From contig DUCW01000025.1 of assembly GCA_012959595.1 (NCBI GenBank), positions 9,239-37,829 on the forward strand: 28,591 bases of DNA, read 5' to 3'. The notes below the pieces were generated by a model. That model made no database searches, had not been told where the DNA came from, and worked only from the letters and a program-made list of their open reading frames with translations. Shown in pieces: positions 1-8,166 of this stretch. The DNA is from Gemmatimonadota bacterium (GTDB taxonomy: Bacteria; Gemmatimonadota; Gemmatimonadetes; Longimicrobiales; Gaopeijiaceae). Position numbers and translations under genes: made by a program. Every line of letters begins with the position of its first letter. Within the stretch, counting starts at the first letter, position 1.

Positions 1-1111
1 ACTTCATCCCAAAGGTCTTAACTGACATCCATACCTTGAAAGCCCTAGCTGAGCGAGTCAATTGTAACCCTCTGTCGCAGAAATTCACGTGTTCCAAACC
101 TAGATCCATATCCTGGAGATAGTCAGGTGTGACTCGGAATGCTGACTCGAGAAGGTCAAGGTTTCTTACCAGTAGGCAACCGATCTCATATGGCTGAAAT
201 AACCATTTGTGAGGGTCTAGTGTGACACTATCTGCTAGGTGGATTCCCCTGAGATGCTTCTTACCTTCTTCGGTCAAAACAGAAAATCCGCCATACGACG
301 CATCGACATGTAGCCAAAGCTTCTCTCTTTCACAAATCTCCGCCAAGTCTTCTAATGGGTCAACTATGCCTGTATTTGTCGCACCACCATTTCCGCAAAC
401 CACCGTAGGCTTTAACCCACTATTTCTATCATGTTGGATGGCTCTATGTAGGAGTTGTAAGTCTATACGGTAATCCTTCGTTGTTGGAATCATTCGTATA
501 TTGTTTTCTTGAACCCCGACCATCCGTGCCGCACGCTCCAAGGAACTGTGTCCTTGATCTGAAATATATACCACAGCTCGGTCTAGGTGGCCTGTCTCAC
601 CCCTCGCCAACACAAGAGCATTCAGGTTGGCCGCTGAACCCCCACTTGTCAGAATTCCTCCCGCAGATTCAGGCAATCCTATCCATTCGCGGAACCAGTC
701 CAACACCACCAATTCCACCTGGCTCGGAGCAGCAGATTCTAGCCATGTTCCCTGGAAAACATTGAATCCTGAGACCAGTGCGTCAGCCATTACCGATGGC
801 CAGGTAGGTGAGGACGGAACAAACGCAAAAAACCTTGGATGGTCTACCCTGGCCGACCTGGTCAGCACTTCATCTACCGATTGTGTCATGACTTCCATAG
901 CCGGTGATCGCTCTTCAGGTGGCGATCCTCTAAACATTTCTTCCATCTCTGACCTAGTGCCTCCGACCCAAACGTCTTTATTCCGCAGAGAAATCCATCG
1001 ATCCACCAGAATGTCAATCGCCTTATAGCCCAGTTCCCGCATTTCCCGCTCTTCTAGGTCAAAAGGCCCGGGAGATACTCTTTGGTCAGGTTTTTTTATA
1101 TTTTCTTGCAC
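1..1111 (-). CDS. Group II PLP-dependent decarboxylase (aromatic-L-amino-acid decarboxylase-like), C-terminus cut by window edge
   Basis: The reading frame is open from a GTG at 1111 to the window edge, giving 370 residues of a family usually near 470-490. The family removes the alpha-carboxyl of aromatic or related L-amino acids using pyridoxal phosphate in the cytoplasm. Visible motifs are HVDASYGG, whose Asp would contact the PLP ring nitrogen, and LDPHKWL with the Schiff-base lysine at residue 302, matching K303 of animal AADC. The N-terminal part carries the family's VDHPRFFAFVP and GGILTSGGSAANL segments. A weak AAGGA lies about 13 bases before the GTG; an in-frame ATG 23 codons on is an alternative. 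It is divergent from the small gene at 1168. The substrate (tryptophan, tyrosine, DOPA or another) cannot be read from this fragment. Confidence 0.9.
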   Translation of the reverse strand, partial: MQENIKKPDQRVSPGPFDLEEREMRELGYKAIDILVDRWISLRNKDVWVGGTRSEMEEMFRGSPPEERSPAMEVMTQSVDEVLTRSARVDHPRFFAFVPSSPTWPSVMADALVSGFNVFQGTWLESAAPSQVELVVLDWFREWIGLPESAGGILTSGGSAANLNALVLARGETGHLDRAVVYISDQGHSSLERAARMVGVQENNIRMIPTTKDYRIDLQLLHRAIQHDRNSGLKPTVVCGNGGATNTGIVDPLEDLAEICEREKLWLHVDASYGGFSVLTEEGKKHLRGIHLADSVTLDPHKWLFQPYEIGCLLVRNLDLLESAFRVTPDYLQDMDLGLEHVNFCDRGLQLTRSARAFKVWMSVKTFGMK

Positions 1112-1130
1112 TGTAATTTTCCAATCCTTA

Positions 1131-1139
1131 TGGTAGAAT
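1131..1139 (+). promoter_or_regulatory. Extended -10 promoter element for the gene at 1168
   Basis: TGGTAGAAT matches an extended -10 (TGN plus TAGAAT) and sits about 28 bases before the ATG at 1168. No convincing -35 lies at the right distance. It lies in the 56-bp divergent gap shared with the PLP decarboxylase gene. Confidence 0.3.
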
Positions 1140-1167
1140 AAATTCCTGTTTAAAAGAGTCTTCAAAT

Positions 1168-1530
1168 ATGTCAGCAGACCAACAAAGCCCTCTTATTTCA
1201 AAGCAAGGTTCTTCAGACGCTGACGATACTGCACGATTCCGTGTCTTAGATGTCAAGCCTAGGCCATATGGTGGCCTGACTTTAAGGCTCAGATTCGAGT
1301 CTGGCGAACTTCCCAAAATCCGCAAGTTACTGAATGCGACACTAACGGCAATAGCACCGAAAAAGCAAAAGTCGTTGATGCTAAAAGTGGAAGGATTCCC
1401 AGTCTTCGGTGGCAAACCATCAGCAGATCGTCTTTACAGAACAGGCCGCATTGACCTTAACGTATCCTCGTCTGACGAAGGATTGGCCGCTCTCAGGCCC
1501 GGATGGCAGATCTCCGCTCCCCTCAGCTGA
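1168..1530 (+). CDS. Conserved-looking protein of unknown function, 120 residues
   Basis: I do not recognise a named family. The first 20 residues are polar and probably disordered. The core (about residues 23-100) alternates hydrophobic and charged residues, with basic stretches (RPYGGLTLRLRFESG, IAPKKQKSLMLKVEG) and a GFPVFGGKPS motif that looks like a small beta-rich domain. There is no signal peptide or membrane segment, so it is probably cytoplasmic. An AAAGAG about 10 bases before the ATG can serve as ribosome binding site. It stands alone between the divergent decarboxylase and the convergent lipoprotein gene, whose stop is only 12 bases away. Codon use looks like that of its neighbours, which supports it being real. 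Confidence 0.72.
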   Translation: MSADQQSPLISKQGSSDADDTARFRVLDVKPRPYGGLTLRLRFESGELPKIRKLLNATLTAIAPKKQKSLMLKVEGFPVFGGKPSADRLYRTGRIDLNVSSSDEGLAALRPGWQISAPLS

Positions 1531-1542
1531 AGTGTGCCCAGG

Positions 1543-2223
1543 CTATCTCACACCGGGTGGCTTTCTCTCAAAAGTCTTTAAAAACCAAGCTTGATACTCA
1601 GATCCTTTAACAGGATTTTGTTTAGCCCATAGGGCTCTCTCCGACTTAAACTCTGTTGCCCTAGCTGTCAGAATAAAAGCTTCCAAATAGCCGTTTTCTT
1701 TAGCATACATCAGTTCGTCCAAAGGCCCATAGGAGCTCATGTCATATGCCGAGCGACCAAACAACCAGGCATCTGACAGGCGACTCATAATCAACTTCTC
1801 CAACTCATACCCTTCTGCTTCTTTTCCATCGATACCTATGGCTTCCGGAAGAAACTCTCTGATTCGACCCATCTTTTTCATCAGATGAAAATGGCCATAC
1901 ATGGACAGTATCGACCAAGCTTCAGGAACAGATGTGGGTGCAAGGACTTCGGCTGTGTCACTGGAGATCTTCAAGCTATCCCAAGGATACAAGTCTTCAG
2001 ATGATTCTTTTCCTATAATCCAAAATGTCGGATCATTGCGGATATTTTCCTGCTGAGGTCTTACCCAAGAGTCAATTTCCTTGATACGTTCTTCTTGTGG
2101 GAGAATTCTCGCCCCAGACCTAATAATCAAGGACCGAGGAGATGGCACTACATCTGGTGTTCTGCATCCACCCAAAAACAAGGACATACAGACGAGCAAT
2201 GGTCTCAGAGAAAGATTTCTCAT
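1543..2223 (-). CDS. Predicted lipoprotein of unknown function, 226 residues
   Basis: The chosen start is the ATG at 2223, preceded by AGGGGGA with 6-7 bases spacing; the frame is open further upstream, but that extension would bury the signal peptide. The N-terminus reads MRNLSLRPLLVCMSLFLGGC, a short basic n-region, a hydrophobic stretch and a lipobox (LGGC) with the lipidated cysteine at residue 20. The mature protein is soluble and mostly helical by eye, rich in Trp, Tyr and charged residues (DPTFWIIGKE, SMYGHFHLMKKMGR). No catalytic motif is recognised. It lies 80 bases downstream of the DUF59 gene on the same strand and is probably the last gene of that transcript. An envelope-anchored role is inferred from the lipobox only. 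Confidence 0.72.
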   Translation of the reverse strand: MRNLSLRPLLVCMSLFLGGCRTPDVVPSPRSLIIRSGARILPQEERIKEIDSWVRPQQENIRNDPTFWIIGKESSEDLYPWDSLKISSDTAEVLAPTSVPEAWSILSMYGHFHLMKKMGRIREFLPEAIGIDGKEAEGYELEKLIMSRLSDAWLFGRSAYDMSSYGPLDELMYAKENGYLEAFILTARATEFKSERALWAKQNPVKGSEYQAWFLKTFERKPPGVR

Positions 2224-2303
2224 TTGCGGTCCCCCTGGGCTCTTGCAAAAAGGACGCGTTGATTTTTCCGGGTTACGACGATGATGTATTTTCTCCATAA
2301 GCA

Positions 2304-2603
2304 CTACAACCCTAGCGAGGACCGAATCAGAGGAGAGATCCTTTCAGGAGTCCAGGGAGGGTCGAAGGTTAAATCAACCTCGCATCCAGTGACACCCTCT
2401 ACTGCTAAAACTGTAGCTTGTGCCTCAGAAACCAACTGTTCAGCTACGGGACACATCGGCGAAGTCAAGGACATTACAACGTGAACATCACCTTCGGTGA
2501 TCTCAACATCATAGATCAAGCCCAACACAACCACATCTAAATTCAATTCAGGATCTTTTACAGCCTTAAGAGCATTCTGAACATCTTTTTCTGTAACTCC
2601 CAT
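2304..2603 (-). CDS. MIP18/DUF59 family Fe-S assembly factor (SufT-like), 99 residues
   Basis: This is a single DUF59 domain covering the whole chain. It shows the family signature DPELNLDVVVLGLIYDVEI near the N-terminus, SLTSPMCPVAEQL with the conserved Cys in the middle, and a closing DLTFDPPWTPERISP. Members such as SufT and the eukaryotic MIP18/CIA2 proteins help mature iron-sulfur proteins. The start is set at the ATG at 2603 because AAGGAG lies 10 bases before it; the GTG at 2612 is only one base from that site. The main suf operon is 16 kb away on the other strand, so this factor is expressed separately, in line with the symporter gene 58 bases upstream. Family assignment is firm; the specific client proteins are unknown. 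Confidence 0.88.
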   Translation of the reverse strand: MGVTEKDVQNALKAVKDPELNLDVVVLGLIYDVEITEGDVHVVMSLTSPMCPVAEQLVSEAQATVLAVEGVTGCEVDLTFDPPWTPERISPLIRSSLGL

Positions 2604-2660
2604 GATGAACACACTCCTTGTTTGGTTCAGCTGGCAATAGCCTTTAGCAAAGTGCCAACA

Positions 2661-4361
2661 TTACAAAATATCCGCTTTCTTAGAATCTCTATCTGGACAG
2701 GCCCAACTCACTAAGGTGCCTGCTATCAACACCATCAATGATCCGACAACATTATAGTATAACCAGGAAATATCTGTAGTCTGTGCAACTATAAAAACTG
2801 AGGCCATGCCCACTAATAGACCCCAGAACGCACCATTACCATTAGAGCTCTTCACCAGAAAAGCCAGTAGAAATACCCCTAATAGGGAGCCGTAAAAAAA
2901 GGACCCAACCTTGTTAACTGCCTCAAGTAAAGAACCCAACTGTCCAGCATAGAGTGCAACCACACATCCAAACAATCCCCAGAACAAGGTTGCCAGCTTA
3001 GAAACTCCAAGCAAATGTTTCTCCGAAGCGTCAGGGTGCATATGACGCTGATAAAGATCTATCACTGTAGTACTGGAAAGAGCTGTTAGTTCCGAGTCTA
3101 AGGAGGACATTGCGGCTGCAAAGATCACCGCAATCATTAACCCTAAAACTCCAACTGGTACATACTTCACCAGGTAGGACGGGAAAATATAGTTCACATC
3201 ATTTGACGAAGTGCCTCTTACATTCTCTACAATCGAACTGGCTTCCACCCTGATTTTAGACAGATGGGAATCGTACCCTCTTATGTCATTACGAAGTGAA
3301 GTGACATCGCCTCCTTCGCGTCTGGTTTCTAGCAAAGCAAGAGTCGCCTCTTTTCTGAGCAAATGGATGTTTCCTTGTTCAACCTGAAGCGTGTTAAATT
3401 CTTCACTGAACTCACTATTCTGGGCCACAGCCACTTCCGATGCATTGAAAAGGATGGGGGGGCGTTCGAAGTGATAGAACACAAAAAGCAAGACCCCGAT
3501 GGATAAAATCGCAAACTGCATCGGCACTTTTAAGAAAGCATTGAAAAGGAGGGAAAACCTACTGGCCTTAAGAGATTTGGCTGTCAAGTATCTTTGCACC
3601 TGGCTCTGATCAGCACCAAAGTATGCCAGGGCTAGAAAGAACCCTCCTATCATACCCGACCAAATAGTGTAAGTATTGGTCGGATCCCAGGACCAATCAA
3701 TACTAGACCACATATTCTGTATTCCCCCAAGATAGACGACCTCTTCCATCCCAACGCTATCGGGCAAAGTGTCGAACAAGGTCGCAATCGCCACTCCAAT
3801 ACCCAGGAACATTACCAACATTTGTATGACATCTGTCCAAATCACCGCTGTAATTCCACCTACTGTAGCGTACGCAATAGTTATAGCCCCCATAATGAGA
3901 ATTGTCGCCTTCTCATCCCAGCCCATGATCACCGAAAGAACTACAGCTGGAGCGTATAAAACAATTCCTGCACCCAGTCCTCTTTGGATAAGAAAAATCA
4001 GGCTTGTCGCAGTCCGTGTTTTCAAGTCAAAACGTTTTTCCAAATATTCATACGCTGTGAAAATGTTTGCCTTGTAGAAGAAAGGGACAAACAGCACACA
4101 GAGGACCACCATTACCAAGGGTTGAGGCAGATACACTTGTATAAACTCCATCCCGCCATCAAAAGCTTGGCCAGTCGTCCCAATAAAGGTGATAGCACTA
4201 GCCTGAGTAGCCATCACCGACAATCCTATAACACCCCAAGGCAAGCGCCTATTGGCAAGAAAGTAACCCTCCATTCCAACATTCTTTCTGCTTTGATAGA
4301 GGGCCAGCCCTACGACTCCTGTAAAGTAAATACCGAAAACGACCCAATCCAAAGGTCTCAT
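2661..4361 (-). CDS. Sodium:solute symporter (SSS/SLC5 family), 566 residues
   Basis: This is an inner-membrane carrier that couples solute uptake to Na+ entry. About 12-13 hydrophobic segments are visible. The N-terminus has the LDWVVFGIYF... GYFLANRRLPWGVIGLSVMA pattern of SSS proteins, with ATQASAITFIG in TM2. ADQSQVQRYLTAKS (250-263) is the family loop motif and AAMSSLDSELTALSSTTV (416-433) is the conserved TM helix near the Na2 site. Residues about 300-390 form a long hydrophilic, coiled-coil-like insert between two membrane helices. Its ATG overlaps the stop of the 53-residue membrane protein upstream (ATGA), so the two are translationally coupled. The solute cannot be told from sequence; this subtype is seen beside sugar, sialic acid and amino acid genes. 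Confidence 0.93.
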   Translation of the reverse strand: MRPLDWVVFGIYFTGVVGLALYQSRKNVGMEGYFLANRRLPWGVIGLSVMATQASAITFIGTTGQAFDGGMEFIQVYLPQPLVMVVLCVLFVPFFYKANIFTAYEYLEKRFDLKTRTATSLIFLIQRGLGAGIVLYAPAVVLSVIMGWDEKATILIMGAITIAYATVGGITAVIWTDVIQMLVMFLGIGVAIATLFDTLPDSVGMEEVVYLGGIQNMWSSIDWSWDPTNTYTIWSGMIGGFFLALAYFGADQSQVQRYLTAKSLKASRFSLLFNAFLKVPMQFAILSIGVLLFVFYHFERPPILFNASEVAVAQNSEFSEEFNTLQVEQGNIHLLRKEATLALLETRREGGDVTSLRNDIRGYDSHLSKIRVEASSIVENVRGTSSNDVNYIFPSYLVKYVPVGVLGLMIAVIFAAAMSSLDSELTALSSTTVIDLYQRHMHPDASEKHLLGVSKLATLFWGLFGCVVALYAGQLGSLLEAVNKVGSFFYGSLLGVFLLAFLVKSSNGNGAFWGLLVGMASVFIVAQTTDISWLYYNVVGSLMVLIAGTLVSWACPDRDSKKADIL

Positions 4362-4519
4362 CTAGAACTGAAATCAAGGACGGTTGTCAACCACTGCAGA
4401 ACAAGAATGAGTACCACAGAATAGACCACTACTAGAAGATATAGGGGCTTCCAGCTGGAAAACACCCCGACCTTATTGTCTTCTTTAGTATGTGATTCAT
4501 CTCCGCTGTTCTGCCTCAT
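4358..4519 (-). CDS. Small single-pass membrane protein (53 residues) coupled to the SSS symporter
   Basis: This short ORF starts with ATG at 4519, preceded by GGGAG at about 4-5 bases, and stops with TGA at 4358, inside the symporter's start codon (ATGA overlap). The first 24 residues are polar (MRQNSGDESHTKEDNKVGVF). A SWKPLY motif follows and then one strongly hydrophobic helix of about 20 residues (LLVVVYSVVLILVLQWL), with the short tail TTVLDFSSR. Small membrane proteins encoded just before SSS carriers are known in other lineages (for example the DUF997/YhdT-PanF pair), but I cannot assign this one to a named family. The ribosome binding site, start-stop overlap and clean TM design argue that it is a real gene and perhaps a partner or assembly factor of the carrier. 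Confidence 0.7.
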   Translation of the reverse strand: MRQNSGDESHTKEDNKVGVFSSWKPLYLLVVVYSVVLILVLQWLTTVLDFSSR

Positions 4520-4629
4520 TAGTCTCCCGGCTTAGCTCTAGATGTTCCCACCCCATCCCGATGGTAGAAAAGTTACCATGATCGCAGTATTTAGACGGCT
4601 AACCCACCCCACTTCTACTACCGAAAAAC

Positions 4630-5559
4630 TTACCTGCTCTTGGAGGGCCAGGGAAGCGCCAGTGACCTCGGTGCTTTGGTCCGACCGAACCATCCTGAAA
4701 GAGCTATTAGAGTAAGAAGATAGGGTAACATCAAGAAAAGGGGGAACGGCAGATCGCTACCTGAAGACTGAAACAGAAATTGTAATGCTGAAGCCGCTCC
4801 AAAAAAGATAGCCGCCCCTGCTATTGACACTGGATTCCATCTACCTAACACTACTATAGCTATAGCAATAAATCCTCTACCTCCTGACATATTCTCTATA
4901 AAAGTACCGGAATCAAGAGCCAGATGAGCACCGGCAAGGCCAGCCAACAATCCTCCGAACATAATAGCGAGAAACCGAACAAATAAAATACTGATTCCTG
5001 ATTCCTCAGCAACCGCCGGGTCTTCTCCCACAGAACGTAATTCCAACCCCCAAGATGTCCTAAATAAGAAATACCAGAGAGTGGGAACCAAAAGATAAAC
5101 AAAATAAACCGTTATCGATTGTTGGAAAAAAATCGGACCCAGGATCGGCACTTCTCCCAAATACGGAATTTCAAAAGATCTAAGAACAGGGAGAGTGATA
5201 ACTGACCCTGTAGCCGCAAAACGGGCCTGGTAGATTGCTCCTGTAAACCCCAACCCCGCCATGGTCGTCGCTGTGCCAGCAATGATTTGATCTGCGTTCA
5301 GACCAAGAACAAAGACAGCAAAAACCATGGCTACCAAGCCACCACCTATCGCTCCAAAGACCATTCCTAGGAAGATCGAAGACCATTCCAATGCGGCCAA
5401 AGAAGCACATAACGCACCCGCAATAATCGATCCTTCTATGCCGATGTTTAAAACCCCGCTGCGCTCTGTAATGGACTCTCCAAGTGCTGCTATCACCAAC
5501 GGAACAGCAAGTCGAATCGCTGTTCCCAGAAACACAACTATCGAGAATGATTCGAACAT
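4630..5559 (-). CDS. BMP-type ABC transporter permease (NupQ/YufQ-like), 309 residues
   Basis: This is a polytopic inner-membrane permease with about 9-10 hydrophobic helices. GVLNIGIEGSIIAGALCA near residues 35-52 is the signature of the BPD_transp_2 permeases that work with BMP-family binding proteins; the second conserved region is SGGRGFIAIAIVVLGRWNPVS. With the partner permease, ATPase and lipoprotein upstream it would form a nucleoside or nucleoside-like importer (B. subtilis NupNOPQ is the characterised example). The ATG at 5559 follows directly on the TAG of the preceding permease, showing tight coupling. It is the last gene of the ABC operon; a 110-bp gap with only a weak ATGGTA/TACCAT inverted repeat (4561-4579) separates it from the next gene. 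Confidence 0.92.
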   Translation of the reverse strand: MFESFSIVVFLGTAIRLAVPLVIAALGESITERSGVLNIGIEGSIIAGALCASLAALEWSSIFLGMVFGAIGGGLVAMVFAVFVLGLNADQIIAGTATTMAGLGFTGAIYQARFAATGSVITLPVLRSFEIPYLGEVPILGPIFFQQSITVYFVYLLVPTLWYFLFRTSWGLELRSVGEDPAVAEESGISILFVRFLAIMFGGLLAGLAGAHLALDSGTFIENMSGGRGFIAIAIVVLGRWNPVSIAGAAIFFGAASALQFLFQSSGSDLPFPLFLMLPYLLTLIALSGWFGRTKAPRSLALPWPSKSR

Positions 5560-6609
5560 CTAATCCTCTTTCCTTCTTGGTCTCAGCAAACGACGGAATA
5601 GCCTGTCACTGGCCAAGACAGAGAGCAAGACCAGGGCCTCTATACCAGCAACCCAAGTAGCCGGTATGCCCGCTTCTCTTTGCATCGCTCCAGCCCCTCC
5701 TTCCAATGCTCCAAAAAAAATACCCGTAAATAGAACAGCTATAAAATTAAGATCGGCCAAGAGTGCTACTGCTATTGCAGTATACCCCCACCCTGGAGAC
5801 AAGCCTTCATAAAGAGCAAAAGATCGACCAGCAATTTCTATTCCACCAGCCAGCCCCGCTAAAGATCCCGATAGGAGGAATGTGACAATCAGCAACTGTG
5901 GAATACTGGATCTCCCAGAAACTCTTGTGGCCTCCTGAGAACCCCCCATTGCTCGGAGCTGAAAACCCATGCTCGTGTTACTGAAGAAAAAAGACAATCC
6001 TATTACCAATATCACCGCCACTACAAAGCCTAGGTGCAATCCCGTTCCTGGTACTATAGTTGGCAGGCGTACAGACTCATCTATCAGGTCAGTATTAGGA
6101 AACACACCTCTTTCTTCCTGCAGGGGCCAACGCACTATGTAACTAACTAAATGGATTGCCACAAAATTCATGAGAATAGTTGTGACCACCTCACCGACAC
6201 CTAGACGAGTTCGCATCAGTGCAGGCAGCAGTGCCCATAATGCTCCAGCCACAGATGCGGATAGGAATACCAGGGGTACCGAAAAATAAGAAGGGTAATC
6301 CCCAACGTTCAATCCGACCCATACTCCCGCAATCGCACCTGCGTAGAACTGTCCCTCGGCTCCGATATTCCAGACACCTGACTTGAAAGCAACGGTCACT
6401 GCAAGTCCAATAACAATCAGAGGGACTGCTCGCACCAAGGTTACCCCGAAAAAGCTGTCTAGTGATCCGAAAGATCCTGCTAGGAGACTCTGAAAGGTTA
6501 ACAGCGGGCTATAGCCTCCCAAAACCAAGGCACCAGTCGTGAGAAATACCGTTAGTAAAAGAGCCAATAACGACACGGCCAAGGCCACCCAAGCATCATG
6601 GCCCTTCAT
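5560..6609 (-). CDS. BMP-type ABC transporter permease (NupP/YufP-like), 349 residues
   Basis: This is the longer of the two permeases. It has an N-terminal hydrophobic helix, a periplasmic stretch containing SLLAGSFGSLDSFFGVTLVRA, and then the conserved SGVWNIGAEGQFYAGAIAG motif (about residues 78-96) and RTRLGVGEVVTTILMNF. These are typical of the NupP/YufP half of BMP importers. I place the start at the ATG at 6609 because AAGGAG lies 9 bases upstream; the ATG at 6618 abuts that site. It overlaps the end of the ATPase gene by 14 bases, and its own stop is immediately followed by the start of the second permease. The heterodimeric channel is inferred from the operon. Confidence 0.92.
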   Translation of the reverse strand: MKGHDAWVALAVSLLALLLTVFLTTGALVLGGYSPLLTFQSLLAGSFGSLDSFFGVTLVRAVPLIVIGLAVTVAFKSGVWNIGAEGQFYAGAIAGVWVGLNVGDYPSYFSVPLVFLSASVAGALWALLPALMRTRLGVGEVVTTILMNFVAIHLVSYIVRWPLQEERGVFPNTDLIDESVRLPTIVPGTGLHLGFVVAVILVIGLSFFFSNTSMGFQLRAMGGSQEATRVSGRSSIPQLLIVTFLLSGSLAGLAGGIEIAGRSFALYEGLSPGWGYTAIAVALLADLNFIAVLFTGIFFGALEGGAGAMQREAGIPATWVAGIEALVLLSVLASDRLFRRLLRPRRKED

Positions 6610-8131
6610 GGCAGCCATCTCCTTTCACCGACATAACCCTACCGCTTTCACCCGCCAGCATGAGCCTACCGATGAATTCCTTCGAAGCTTTACACTTGTT
6701 GACCCCTAGCAGTCCACCGTTGTAAAGGACATAGATTTCATCCGCAAACATCAGAATCTCTTCTAAGTCAGATGAGATCAATACTATCCCAGCTTGCTGT
6801 TCCGTACCATCACGCTGAAAATCCCTGCCTAATAGTTGCATCATTTGCTTGTAAAAGAAGCTGGTTGCCTTAACATCAAGACCTTGCGTGGGATTCCTTG
6901 CAATCAAAAGATCCTGAGATCGTTTTAGCTCCCTAGCTAACACTACTTTTTGTTGGTTTCCACCCGAAAGCTCTGCTACCTTTTGTTGATGATTCGTAGC
7001 TATTATACCATAACGTGTAATGAGCTCTCTGACGTAGTGCTCGATTTTACCCCACAACATAGCTGGACCCCACCGAAATCTTGCATCTTTCACGAGGCCT
7101 AAGGCAACATTTTCTGAAATACCAAAAGAGCCTATCAGGGCCTCTCCACCTCTATCATCAGGTATAAACCCAATCTCGCGGGGCAACTGCACGGTCCCTC
7201 CATCGGGCCGACGTAGTCCGCTCAGAATTTCCGCAAGTTCCTTTTGGCCATTCCCTTCTACTCCTGCTATGCCAACCATCTCTCCCCTTCGTACCACTAA
7301 GTTTACATCCATCAGTTTCTTTTCACCTAGGACACCTAAAGCCTTTACAGAAGTTAACTTGGCAACGGTGGCACCTACTGGCCCACTATTAGCAAGATTG
7401 GCTCCAACCTCCTCTCCGATCATCACCTTTGACAGCTTCTTAACATCCGTTTCTTCTGGAATAGTCCTACAGACAACTTGTCCTTGTTTTAGAACCGTTA
7501 TACGGTCACTGATCTCTATGACTTCATTGAGTTTATGGGTTATGAAGATTACGGTCTTACCATCTCGGGACAGACGTCGAAATAGGGACATCAGGTCGGC
7601 CACTTCTTGGGGGGCCAGGATCGAAGTTGGTTCATCGAAAATGAGTATTTCGGGATCTCTTAAAAGCAACTTTAGGATTCCAACCTTCTGTCTCTCTCCG
7701 ATTGAAAGATCTTCAATGAGCTTGTCTTCTTTCATCCACAGACCCGTCTTGTCTCTTAGCTCCTCCAGCTTGATACGCACTTTTCGGTACGGCAATACAT
7801 TTCCCTTGCTACCAAAACGGTTTCCCAGACAGAGGTTTTCAAGAACGGTATGTGCAGGTATGAGAAGGGATTCCTGGTGGACCATACCCACACCTTCTTT
7901 ACGGGCATCGCTGGGAGTCAAAATACTGGCTTCTTTCCCTTTGAATCTAATATTGCCCCTGTCAGGTACAACAAGCCCACTAAGTACCTTCATTAAGGTC
8001 GTTTTACCAGCACCATTTTCACCGATGAGTGAGTGAATTTCTCCTGGAAAACTGGTAAACCCTACATTGTTCAACGCCGTCTTTCTTCCAAAGTTCTTAC
8101 TAACCCGCTCCATCACAACGGATGGGGCCAA
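6596..8131 (-). CDS. BMP-type ABC transporter ATP-binding protein, two fused nucleotide-binding domains (NupO/YufO-like), 511 residues
   Basis: Two ABC domains lie in one chain, as in RbsA/MglA/NupO proteins. Domain 1 has Walker A GENGAGKTT, signature LSIGERQKVGIL and Walker B with the switch region (ILIFDEPTSILAP, ITHKL). Domain 2 has the degenerate P-loop GVEGNGQKEL, an intact LSGGNQQKVVLAREL signature and a Walker B that reads LLIARNPTQGLD. The lost acidic residues in domain 2 are normal for this family. The protein powers the importer from the cytoplasmic face. The start is a TTG at 8131 with GGAAAG 8 bases upstream; the internal ATG at 8113 lacks such a site. It follows the lipoprotein gene by 35 bases and overlaps the next permease. 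Confidence 0.93.
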   Translation of the reverse strand: MAPSVVMERVSKNFGRKTALNNVGFTSFPGEIHSLIGENGAGKTTLMKVLSGLVVPDRGNIRFKGKEASILTPSDARKEGVGMVHQESLLIPAHTVLENLCLGNRFGSKGNVLPYRKVRIKLEELRDKTGLWMKEDKLIEDLSIGERQKVGILKLLLRDPEILIFDEPTSILAPQEVADLMSLFRRLSRDGKTVIFITHKLNEVIEISDRITVLKQGQVVCRTIPEETDVKKLSKVMIGEEVGANLANSGPVGATVAKLTSVKALGVLGEKKLMDVNLVVRRGEMVGIAGVEGNGQKELAEILSGLRRPDGGTVQLPREIGFIPDDRGGEALIGSFGISENVALGLVKDARFRWGPAMLWGKIEHYVRELITRYGIIATNHQQKVAELSGGNQQKVVLARELKRSQDLLIARNPTQGLDVKATSFFYKQMMQLLGRDFQRDGTEQQAGIVLISSDLEEILMFADEIYVLYNGGLLGVNKCKASKEFIGRLMLAGESGRVMSVKGDGCHEGP

Positions 8132-8166
8132 CTCAGCATCTTTCCAAAACGAAGGTCGAGAGATGT

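Noticed and set aside
3984..4424. 146-codon plus-strand ORF
   Set aside because: Antisense to the symporter N-terminus; the residue composition is not protein-like.
4561..4579. Inverted repeat ATGGTA/TACCAT between the ABC operon and the small membrane gene
   Set aside because: The stem is only 6 bp, AT-rich and has no T-run, so a terminator or operator cannot be supported.
6877..6915. Missing acidic Walker B residues in the second ABC domain (LLIARNPTQGLD)
   Set aside because: A degenerate second nucleotide-binding domain is usual in RbsA/MglA/NupO-type ATPases and is not evidence of damage.
7269..8036. 255-codon plus-strand ORF
   Set aside because: It is antisense to the ABC ATPase, serine/arginine-rich and lacks any domain; the minus-strand frame has full ABC motifs.
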